Source of the DNA: Azospirillum sp.
GTDB taxonomy: Bacteria > Pseudomonadota > Alphaproteobacteria > Azospirillales > Azospirillaceae
Assembly (NCBI GenBank): GCA_027483805.1
Contig: JAIXTS010000102.1
Span: forward strand, 1 to 34,760
Direction of reading: 5' to 3'
DNA: 34,760 nt
Shown here: positions 26,899-34,760 of the stretch, piece by piece
How positions within the stretch are numbered: the stretch's first letter is position 1
How the letters are laid out: every line of letters begins with the position of its first letter
Notes under the pieces: generated by a model
Told to the model about the DNA's origin: nothing
The model's database searches: none
The model's input: only the letters and a program-made list of their open reading frames with translations
Made by a program: the position numbers and the translations under genes

Positions 26899-27102
26899 TT
26901 AAACTCCAAGACGACGGGTGATGGTTGAATAATCATGGTGCAGGCGCGGGGCGATTTTTTGTTCCAGATGTGGAACGAAATCGCCTTTCACAAGGCTCTG
27001 CGGTTGGGCCAGGCTGAAGCGGCGGCGGGTCAGTCCGCCCAGCAATTGCGGAAATTCCCGCTCCAGCTCTGCCAATGTCCGTTCGACCGGGGCTGTGTTC
27101 AT
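26899..27102 (-). CDS. Small protein (67 aa) of unknown function between murG and murC
   Basis: ATGA overlap with the murG stop, 3-nt gap to murC; no family recognised. Confidence 0.65.
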   Translation of the reverse strand: MNTAPVERTLAELEREFPQLLGGLTRRRFSLAQPQSLVKGDFVPHLEQKIAPRLHHDYSTITRRLGV

Positions 27103-28205
27103 GCGGCGTCTCCGTTCACCAGGCTTTCGACGGCATCGGCCAGTCGGTCGGCGGCATCGGGGATGGCCCAGGTGGCGGCAGCCTTCGCGGCCTGGGTCAG
27201 GCGTGACGGATCGGCCAGGAATGCGGCCAATTGTTCCGATACCGCAACAGGTGTGAATTCCTGTTGCGGCAACAGCCAGGCGCCCCCGGCCTCCACCAGC
27301 GATTTTGCGTTCGCGGTCTGGTGGTCATCCATGGCGTACTGATAGGGGACCAGCAGGGACGGGCGGCCGACGACCGACAGTTCCGCCACCGTTCCGGCAC
27401 CGGAACGAGCGATCATCATGTGGCATCCCGCCAGTCTGGCCGGCATATCCTTGAAGAAGCTGGCCAGTTCCGCTTCCACCCCCATCCGGGCATAGGCGGC
27501 GCGCGCGGCCTCGATATTTTCGGCCCGCGCCTGCTGCACGATCTTCAGGCGGTAGCGCACATCCTCGGGCAGCATCTCCACCGCGCGCGGCAGCACGTCC
27601 CCAAAGATCGCGGCCCCCTGGCTGCCGCCGGTGACCAGCAGGTTCAGCGACCCGCCGGCATAGGGCGACGGGTAGGGGGCATCGCGCAGTGCCAGGATAT
27701 CAGGGCGGACCGGATTGCCGGTGCGGATGATACGTTTGCCGTTCACCGCGGCCAGGCCCGAAACGCTGGGGAAGCTGGTGCAGATCATCCGCGCCTTGGC
27801 CGCCAGCAGCCGGTTGGCCCGGCCCAGCACCGCGTTCTGTTCGTGCAGCAGGGTGGGGATGCCCGCCGACTGCGCGGCAAAAACGGTCGGCACCGAGGGA
27901 TAGCCGCCGAATCCGACGACCAGCGCCGGCTTCAACTGTCGCAACAGCGACCGCGCCTGCGCCGTGCCGAACACCAGTTCGATCACCATGCGCAATTTGC
28001 CCATGATGCCGGGCGCAGCGGTCGCGGCGCGGATACGTTCGACCCGCACATCCGGCAGATTGTCGCCAAAGGCCTTGCCGCGCTTGTCGGTCACCAGAAT
28101 GACCGAATGCCCGCGCGCGCAAAGCGTGCGGGCAAGCGCCTCTGCTGGGAACATATGGCCACCGGTCCCCCCGGCCGCCAGGATGATGGGGCGCTGTTCC
28201 GTCAT
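27099..28205 (-). CDS. murG: UDP-N-acetylglucosamine--LPS/lipid I N-acetylglucosaminyltransferase
   Basis: IILAAGGTGGHMFPAEALA; VGFGGYPSVPTVFAA; VTGGSQGAAIFGDVLP; ARSGAGTVAELS. Confidence 0.96.
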   Translation of the reverse strand: MTEQRPIILAAGGTGGHMFPAEALARTLCARGHSVILVTDKRGKAFGDNLPDVRVERIRAATAAPGIMGKLRMVIELVFGTAQARSLLRQLKPALVVGFGGYPSVPTVFAAQSAGIPTLLHEQNAVLGRANRLLAAKARMICTSFPSVSGLAAVNGKRIIRTGNPVRPDILALRDAPYPSPYAGGSLNLLVTGGSQGAAIFGDVLPRAVEMLPEDVRYRLKIVQQARAENIEAARAAYARMGVEAELASFFKDMPARLAGCHMMIARSGAGTVAELSVVGRPSLLVPYQYAMDDHQTANAKSLVEAGGAWLLPQQEFTPVAVSEQLAAFLADPSRLTQAAKAAATWAIPDAADRLADAVESLVNGDAA

Positions 28206-29326
28206 AGCGCCTCCCCCGGTCCGAACCGCTTGCGGGTCAGGGCCAGCACCATGCCCATGCCGATACCCAGCGCGATCAGCGAGGAACCGCCATAGGAAAT
28301 GAAGGGCAGGGTCATGCCCTTGGTCGGCATCAGATGCAGGGCGGAGCCCATGTTGATCAGGGCCTGCAGGCCGAACTGCATGGTCAGGCCGCTGGCCGCC
28401 AGCATCACGAACAGGCTTTGATCGTTCGATGCGCGGGCAAAGCTGCGCAGCACGACAAAGCCGAACAGGCAGATGATGATCATGCAGGTGATCATCCCCA
28501 TCTCTTCGCCCGCGACAGAGAAGATGAAGTCGGCATGGCTGTCGGGGATGGACATTTTGACGGTGCCCTGGCCCGGGCCGGTGCCCCAGATGCCCCCCTT
28601 TTCAAACGCTTCCAGAGAGCGCGCCACCTGATAATTGTCACCGGCGGCGGGGTCCAGGAAGCGGTCGATACGGCTTTGCACATGCGGGAACAGGAAGTAC
28701 GCGCTGACCAAACCGCCCACACCCATCACCACGCAGGATGCCACGAACACGATGGGCAGTCCGGCCAGGAAGAACTGGCCGAAAAAGATGCAGGTGATGA
28801 CGAAGGTCTGGCCCAGATCGGGCTGGCTCATCAGCAGCACGACGATCAGGGCATAAAGGCCGATCACCACCGGAATGCCGGGCACATTCTCCTGCGTGCG
28901 GTGCAGGGCGAACAGCCAGGCGGCCACCACGGCAAAGGCCGGCTTCAGGAATTCCGACGGCTGCACCGAAAGGCCGGGCAATTGCAGCCAGCGCGTGGCG
29001 CCCTTGATCTCCATCCCGATGAACAGGGTGAGGAACACGCCGAAGGTCGCGGCCAGGAACAGGCCCACTGCCAGCCGCCGCACCCCGCGCGGCGACAGAA
29101 GCGACACGCCAAACATCAGACCCAACGACGGGACCAGCACCAGCAGGTGCTTTTCGATGAAGTGGAAACTGTCGGTGCCGATGCGGGTGGCCACGGCGGG
29201 GCTTGCCGCCTGGACCAGCACCACGCCGATGGTGGCGATCAGGATCACCGCGGCCAGCGTCCAGCGGTCGACCGTCCACCACCAGCGGCCAAGAACCGAA
29301 TGATCGGTACGGGAGAAAGACACCAT
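28202..29326 (-). CDS. ftsW: Lipid II polymerase / division protein FtsW
   Basis: SEDS family: QLPGLSVQPSEFLKPAFAVV; LPFISYGGSSLIALGIGMG. Confidence 0.95.
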   Translation of the reverse strand: MVSFSRTDHSVLGRWWWTVDRWTLAAVILIATIGVVLVQAASPAVATRIGTDSFHFIEKHLLVLVPSLGLMFGVSLLSPRGVRRLAVGLFLAATFGVFLTLFIGMEIKGATRWLQLPGLSVQPSEFLKPAFAVVAAWLFALHRTQENVPGIPVVIGLYALIVVLLMSQPDLGQTFVITCIFFGQFFLAGLPIVFVASCVVMGVGGLVSAYFLFPHVQSRIDRFLDPAAGDNYQVARSLEAFEKGGIWGTGPGQGTVKMSIPDSHADFIFSVAGEEMGMITCMIIICLFGFVVLRSFARASNDQSLFVMLAASGLTMQFGLQALINMGSALHLMPTKGMTLPFISYGGSSLIALGIGMGMVLALTRKRFGPGEAL

Positions 29327-29328
29327 GA

Positions 29329-30738
29329 TCAGACAGTCTCCCTATGGGGCAGGGCCCGGACCTGGGCCGCAAAATCATCGCCGCGCACTTCAAAATTCGG
29401 GTACTGGTCAAAACTGGCGCAGGCCGGGGACAGCAGGACAACAGGATGGTCGCGCCCTTCCGACTTGGCCCTCGCAAAGGCGGCCCTGACCGCGACATCC
29501 ATGGTGCTGCAGCGCGTATGGGCGACGCCGCGGGCCAACAGCCAGCGTGAAAAGGCGTCTGTCGCATCCCCGATCAGGAAGGCATGCGCCACGGCCGGCA
29601 TGAATTCATCCAGCCCGTCCAGCCCCGTCTCCTTGGCCTTGCCGCCCAGGATCCAGTAGATGGGGCTGTAACAGGCCAGGGCCTTGGCCGCCGCATCGGC
29701 ATTGGTGGCCTTGCTGTCATTGATGAAGCGCACGCCCTCGATCGTGTCCACCAGGCTCTGGCGATGGGCCAGACCGGGGAAGGTGCGCAGGCCATCCAGA
29801 ATATCGGCATGGTTGATGCCCACCGCCCGCGCCAGGGCATAGGCCGCCGCTGCATTCTGCCAGTTATGGCGACCGGGCAGGGCCGGGAGGGTGCGCAGGT
29901 CGGTGATGGGATGCTGATCACCGTCCCGGTCATCCACCAGCACCCCGTTCTGCACCCCGATGCCACCGCTGACGGGGCCTTCGGCACTGATGCGGATCAC
30001 CTGGCCGGGAAACTCGGCATCCAGTTCCAGCGCCATCTGGGCACAGTGCGGATCGTCGATGCCGATCACGGCCACCTGGTCACCCGTCGCCATCCCCTTC
30101 TGGAAGATCAGCTTTTTGGCCGCGATATAGCCGTCCATGCCGCCATGGCGGTCCAGATGGTCGGGCGTGATGTTCAGCAGGACAGCGGCGTCGAAGCCCA
30201 GCGAGGGCGTGATTTCCAGCTGGTAGCTGGACATTTCCAGAACATAGATGCCGTCCGTCCCCAACGGTTCGAACGACAGGGCGGGAATGCCCAGATTGCC
30301 GCCCACCTGCGTCGGCCGGCCCGTGCCGGCGATGATATGGGCGACCAGCGAGGTGGTGGTGGATTTGCCGTTGGTGCCGGTGATGCCGACGTAAGTTGCG
30401 TCGGGCCGCGCCTGACGCAACAGCTCAATATCGCTGATGATGGGGATGCCGGCGGCCTGGGCCTTGGCGGCAATGGGGTTGGGCGCCGGATGGGTATGCG
30501 GGATGCCGGGCGACAGGACCAGGGCGTCAATGCCGGCGAAATCCGTGTCATGCAGGTTGGTCAGGTCGATCCCCGCCGCAACCGCTGCCTTCTGTCCGGC
30601 GGCGCCATCGTCCCAGGCCAGCAGGATGGCCCCGGCCGCCTTCAGGGCGCGGGCGGCGGTCAGGCCCGACCGGGCCAGCCCCATCACCGCAATCTGGCGA
30701 CCTTTCAGATGGCCAAGATCAATCATTCCAATCCTCAA
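29329..30738 (-). CDS. murD: UDP-N-acetylmuramoyl-L-alanine--D-glutamate ligase
   Basis: [38 protein letters not shown]. Confidence 0.96.
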   Translation of the reverse strand: MRIGMIDLGHLKGRQIAVMGLARSGLTAARALKAAGAILLAWDDGAAGQKAAVAAGIDLTNLHDTDFAGIDALVLSPGIPHTHPAPNPIAAKAQAAGIPIISDIELLRQARPDATYVGITGTNGKSTTTSLVAHIIAGTGRPTQVGGNLGIPALSFEPLGTDGIYVLEMSSYQLEITPSLGFDAAVLLNITPDHLDRHGGMDGYIAAKKLIFQKGMATGDQVAVIGIDDPHCAQMALELDAEFPGQVIRISAEGPVSGGIGVQNGVLVDDRDGDQHPITDLRTLPALPGRHNWQNAAAAYALARAVGINHADILDGLRTFPGLAHRQSLVDTIEGVRFINDSKATNADAAAKALACYSPIYWILGGKAKETGLDGLDEFMPAVAHAFLIGDATDAFSRWLLARGVAHTRCSTMDVAVRAAFARAKSEGRDHPVVLLSPACASFDQYPNFEVRGDDFAAQVRALPHRETV

Positions 30739-31820
30739 CGCAGCTTCAAGGTGGACAGGCCGACCAGGGCCAGGATGACGGCGATGATCCAGAACCGGAT
30801 AACGACGGTCGGTTCCGACCAGCCTTTCTTTTCAAAATGATGGTGGATCGGCGCCATGCGGAACACACGTTTGCCTGTCAGCTTGAACGACGCCACCTGG
30901 ATCATCACCGACAGCGCCTCCAGAACGAACAGGCCGCCGACAATGGCCAGCACCAACTCATGCTTGGTGATGACGGAGATGGCGCCCAGCGCGCCGCCCA
31001 CTGACAGCGAACCGGTATCGCCCATAAACACCATGGCCGGCGGCGCGTTGAACCACAGGAAGCCCAGGCCCGCCCCGACCAGCGCCCCGCAGAACACGGC
31101 CAGTTCACCGGTGCCCGGCACATGGTGGATGCCCAGATAGTTGGAGAAGATGGCATTGCCCGACAGATAGGCGATCAGGCCGAAGCAGGCCGCCGCGATC
31201 ATGATCGGCACCGTCGCCAAGCCATCCAGCCCGTCCGTCAGGTTCACGGCATGGGAAGAGCCGATAATGACCACGATGGCAAACGGCACATAGAACCAGC
31301 CCAGATGGATCAGCAGATCCTTGAAGAAGGGCAGGGCCAGACCTGTCCCCATCTCCCACGGCGTCACCATCAGGTACCAGCCGGTGGCGACGGCCGCGAC
31401 CACCAGCGTGGCCACCAGCTTCACCTTGGACGACAGGCCCTTGGTGTTGCGCTTGGTCAGCTTCAGATAATCATCGCCGAACCCGACCAGACCGAAGCCG
31501 ACCGTCACCAGCAGCACGATCCAGGTATAGGTATTGGTCAGATCGACCCACAGCAGGGTCGAGACGATGACGGCGATCATGATCATCAGGCCGCCCATGG
31601 TGGGCGTGCCCTTCTTTTTCAGATGCGTTTCCGGCCCGTCGGTGCGGATCGGCTGACCTTCGCCCTGCTTGGATTTCAGCCAGCGGATGACGCGCGGCCC
31701 GATGACGAAGCTGATGATCAGCGCCGTCATCACGGCCCCGCCTGTCCGGAACGTGATGTACCGGAACAGGTTGAAGATCTGGAATTCGTCCGCCAGGGGA
31801 TAGAGCAGGTTATACAGCAT
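30735..31820 (-). CDS. mraY: Phospho-N-acetylmuramoyl-pentapeptide-transferase
   Basis: [55 protein letters not shown]. Confidence 0.97.
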   Translation of the reverse strand: MLYNLLYPLADEFQIFNLFRYITFRTGGAVMTALIISFVIGPRVIRWLKSKQGEGQPIRTDGPETHLKKKGTPTMGGLMIMIAVIVSTLLWVDLTNTYTWIVLLVTVGFGLVGFGDDYLKLTKRNTKGLSSKVKLVATLVVAAVATGWYLMVTPWEMGTGLALPFFKDLLIHLGWFYVPFAIVVIIGSSHAVNLTDGLDGLATVPIMIAAACFGLIAYLSGNAIFSNYLGIHHVPGTGELAVFCGALVGAGLGFLWFNAPPAMVFMGDTGSLSVGGALGAISVITKHELVLAIVGGLFVLEALSVMIQVASFKLTGKRVFRMAPIHHHFEKKGWSEPTVVIRFWIIAVILALVGLSTLKLR

Positions 31821-33288
31821 CGTTATCTCTCGGTTTCCCCGCCTTGTTGCCGGCGGTCGTCCCTTGCGGGTTGTTATCCTGTTGTGCGCGGTCCAGCGCC
31901 TTCAGCGCCTCCACCACCAGCGCCATACGGCTGCCGGCGGACCCCTTCACCATCACCGCGTCGCCGGGCTTCACGGCGGCGGTGACGATGGGGGCCAGTG
32001 TGGCGCTGTCGGGCGTGTGCGCGCCGCGCTTGTCGGCGGGCAATGCGTCAAACAGATGGCGCATATTGGGACCGCAGCAGAAAACCAGATCGGTGCCAGC
32101 CTGCACGAAAGGGTCGGCCAGACCGGCATGCAGGACGGGCGCATGGTCGCCCAACTCCCGCATGTCGCCCAGAACGGCGATGCGCCGACCACCGGTCCCC
32201 AGGTCAGCGGCCCCCAGAACGCCGGCGGCGGCAGCCACGGAGACGGGCGACGCGTTGTAGCTTTCATCGATCAGGGTAAAGGCGCCACCCGCGACTTCCA
32301 CCGCCCGACGCTGTCCGCGCCCCTTGATGGGGGCAAGCCCGGCCAGGGCTTCGGCCGCATTCTCCACATCTCCGCCGGCCGCCTTCACGGCCAGCAGGAC
32401 AGCCAGCGAATTGACGGCATGGTGCCGGCCCGGCAGGGGGATGGTGTAGGTAACGTCGACGCCATCAATGCGGGCCGTGACGACGCCATGGTCGGCGTGC
32501 GGCTCGTAATTCAGCAGCCGGCCGTCCGCCCCCTCATGCGTCCCAAACGACTGGATGCGCGTCAGGCCCTGGGTCCGGGCGGCAGCCAGCAGGCGGGCAT
32601 AATGGGCATTGTCGCGCGGCAGGATGGCGGTGCCGGAAATATCCATGCCTTCGAAAATCTCGGCCTTGGCGTCGGCGATGTGCTCGACACTGGCAAAGAA
32701 CTCGATATGCACCGCCTCCACCGTCGTGATGATGGCGATGTCGGGACGGACCATGCGCGACAGGGGACCGATTTCGCCGGCATGGTTCATGCCCAGCTCA
32801 AACACCCCGTACCGGCTGTCGGCGGGAAAGCGCGACAGGGACAGGGGCACGCCCCAATGATTGTTGAGGGACCCGACGGTGGCGAAGGTCTTGCCCTGGC
32901 TGTCCAGCGCGACCTTCAGCGCCTCCTTGGTGCCCGTCTTGCCGACCGACCCGGTGACGCCGATGATCTTGCCGCCCGCCCGCACCCGGCCCATGCGGCC
33001 CAGATCCTGCAACGCCAGCATCGTGTCATCCACCTTGATCAGGCGGGCATCACCCTCCAGACCGGCGGGAATGTCGGCAACGATGGCGCCGGCAGCGCCC
33101 TGGTTCAGGGCCTGCGCGACAAAGGCATGGCCGTCGAAATTCGGCCCCTTCAGGGGAATGAACAGGTCGCCCCTGGCGATGGTGCGGCTATCAATGGACA
33201 CGCCCGTGACGGTCCAGACAGCATCGCCCAGCGCCCTGCCATTGCAGGCCGCTGCCACTTCATTGCCCGTCCACAGGATGTCAACCAT
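31810..33288 (-). CDS. murF: UDP-MurNAc-tripeptide--D-Ala-D-Ala ligase (ORF opens to 33351; ATG 33288 has an SD and a typical N terminus)
   Basis: [46 protein letters not shown]. Confidence 0.95.
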   Translation of the reverse strand: MVDILWTGNEVAAACNGRALGDAVWTVTGVSIDSRTIARGDLFIPLKGPNFDGHAFVAQALNQGAAGAIVADIPAGLEGDARLIKVDDTMLALQDLGRMGRVRAGGKIIGVTGSVGKTGTKEALKVALDSQGKTFATVGSLNNHWGVPLSLSRFPADSRYGVFELGMNHAGEIGPLSRMVRPDIAIITTVEAVHIEFFASVEHIADAKAEIFEGMDISGTAILPRDNAHYARLLAAARTQGLTRIQSFGTHEGADGRLLNYEPHADHGVVTARIDGVDVTYTIPLPGRHHAVNSLAVLLAVKAAGGDVENAAEALAGLAPIKGRGQRRAVEVAGGAFTLIDESYNASPVSVAAAAGVLGAADLGTGGRRIAVLGDMRELGDHAPVLHAGLADPFVQAGTDLVFCCGPNMRHLFDALPADKRGAHTPDSATLAPIVTAAVKPGDAVMVKGSAGSRMALVVEALKALDRAQQDNNPQGTTAGNKAGKPRDNDAV

Positions 33289-33347
33289 CCGACCCACTCC
33301 ACCCAAAAAATCAGACCCGCTTTCCACGTCCCGGTGATCGGGACCGA

Positions 33348-34760
33348 TCATCGGGCCTCAGTCGCCACCACCTGACGGGCCACACTGGCATCATCGAAGG
33401 GACGGACCTCCGTGCCCACGATCTGCCCCTGCTCATGCCCCTTGCCGGCGATGATCAGCACGTCGCCGGGGCCAAGCCCTTCAATCGCCACCGCGATGGC
33501 CTGGGCCCGGTCGTCCACTTCCAGGGCGCCGGGGCAGGCTTCCATGATCGCGGCACGGATCGTGGCCGCCACCTCGCTGCGCGGATTGTCGTCGGTGACA
33601 ATGCAGCGGTCGGCCAGTCGCGCCGCGATGGCGCCCATCATGGGCCGCTTGCCCTTGTCCCGGTCGCCGCCACAGCCGAACACCACGGACAGCTTCCCCT
33701 GCGTATGCGGCCGGGCCGCGTGCAGCACCGTATCCAACCCGTCCGGCGTATGGGCGTAATCCACATAGACCGCCGCACCGTTCCTGAGGGTTGCAACCAT
33801 CTCAAGCCGGCCGCGCACGCCGGCCAGGGCCGACAGTTGATCAGCGGCCTTTTCCGCATCCTCGCCGGTGCCGATGGCCAGACCCAGGGCGCACAGCGCG
33901 TTCCACACCTGGAACCGCCCGACCAGCGGCATCTCCACGGTGCGGCGACGTCCGAAAATCTCCAGCGCCAGACGCTGGCCATGCGGCAGGGGTGTCACAT
34001 CGATGACGCGCAACTCCCGGCCGGCCTGACCAAAGCCGATCACATTCTGCTTGCGCGCATGGGCGGTCGCCGCGATCTGGTCGAATTCCGGGATGTCGGC
34101 ATTGATGATCGCGGTCGCCCCCTTGGGCATCACGCGGTCGAACAGCATCAGCTTGGCCTTCAGATAGGCCTCCATGGTGCCGTGATAATCCAGATGGTCG
34201 CGCGTCAGGTTGGTGAAACCGGCCGCCGACACCAGCACCCCGTCCAGGCGGAACTGATCCAACCCATGGCTGGAGGCTTCCAGGGCCAGATGCGTGACAC
34301 CGGCCTTGGCGACATCGGCCAGGGTGGCGTGCAGGGCCACCGGGTCGGGCGTGGTCAGGCTGTCGCTGGCCGGGAAACCGGGGGCGATCAGACCCAGCGT
34401 GCCCATGGCCCCGGCCTTATGGCCCAGGCCGGCCCAGATCTGGCGGGTGAACTGCGCCGTGCTGGTCTTGCCATTGGTGCCCGTGACGGCGGCGATCCTT
34501 GAAGGCTGTTCGCCGCTGAAGGACGCGGCCAGCAGCGCCAGACGGCGGCGGGGATTGGCATCCTCGATCAAGGTCACATGCTCGGCGCCCGCGGGCAGGC
34601 TGGTGCCCTTGGGTGCCAGGATGGCGACGGCGCCGGATGCGATGGCCTGGGGAATGAAATCACGCCCATCACGCAGCGTGCCCGGCAACGCGGCGAACAG
34701 CGTTCCGGGCACGACCTTGCGGCTATCCGCCGTCAGGTTGGTGATGGGTGGGTCGCGTTC
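33348..34760 (-). CDS. murE: UDP-MurNAc-L-Ala-D-Glu--2,6-diaminopimelate ligase, 5' end truncated at the window edge
   Basis: ITNLTADSRKVVPGTLFAALPG; AVTGTNGKTSTAQFTRQ; frame open to the window edge; DNPRSE motif. Confidence 0.95.
   Translation of the reverse strand, partial: ERDPPITNLTADSRKVVPGTLFAALPGTLRDGRDFIPQAIASGAVAILAPKGTSLPAGAEHVTLIEDANPRRRLALLAASFSGEQPSRIAAVTGTNGKTSTAQFTRQIWAGLGHKAGAMGTLGLIAPGFPASDSLTTPDPVALHATLADVAKAGVTHLALEASSHGLDQFRLDGVLVSAAGFTNLTRDHLDYHGTMEAYLKAKLMLFDRVMPKGATAIINADIPEFDQIAATAHARKQNVIGFGQAGRELRVIDVTPLPHGQRLALEIFGRRRTVEMPLVGRFQVWNALCALGLAIGTGEDAEKAADQLSALAGVRGRLEMVATLRNGAAVYVDYAHTPDGLDTVLHAARPHTQGKLSVVFGCGGDRDKGKRPMMGAIAARLADRCIVTDDNPRSEVAATIRAAIMEACPGALEVDDRAQAIAVAIEGLGPGDVLIIAGKGHEQGQIVGTEVRPFDDASVARQVVATEAR

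Noticed and set aside
31864-33375. 503-aa plus-strand ORF opposite murF (also 25534..26928 opposite murC, 28334..29659 opposite ftsW, 14338..15531 opposite recN)
   Set aside because: All lie opposite strongly identified dcw/recN genes and lack protein-like motifs.

Overview
High-GC alphaproteobacterial chromosome segment, Rhodospirillales/Azospirillaceae-like judging by gene content and codon usage (inference). The right half (about 18.0-34.8 kb) is a minus-strand dcw cell-wall/division cluster: murE(partial)-murF-mraY-murD-ftsW-murG-[67-aa small ORF]-murC-murB-ddl-ftsQ-ftsA-ftsZ-lpxC. It is followed on the same strand by a periplasmic solute-binding protein, bamD and recN. The left half (about 0-14.4 kb) carries nrdA and a patchwork of accessory genes: two DUF6265-like paralogs, GST, a YbfB/YjiJ-type MFS transporter with divergent LysR regulator, two EF-hand lipoproteins, two bipartite pentapeptide-repeat proteins, a GH24 lysozyme, a Pal-like lipoprotein, YqgE/AlgH, a peroxiredoxin, and a DUF2283 gene coupled to a DUF4258-like gene broken by one in-frame stop. 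The most unusual structure is a dispersed, highly folded ~146-bp repeat. Copies A (1921-2067) and B (13667-13812, inverted) are about 94% identical by eye, and both sit between a stop codon and a rho-independent-type terminator. A third copy C (about 9393-9515) keeps one half of the scaffold but carries an unrelated, perfectly self-complementary terminal hairpin. A solo hairpin of the same type lies at 13580-13612. Other notable items are a hairpin that would sequester the RBS of a small gene, large perfect palindromes at 3378-3471, a G4 motif just upstream of ftsZ, and an unrecognised small ORF inside the dcw cluster. No CRISPR array, tRNA, rRNA or transposase was recognised.
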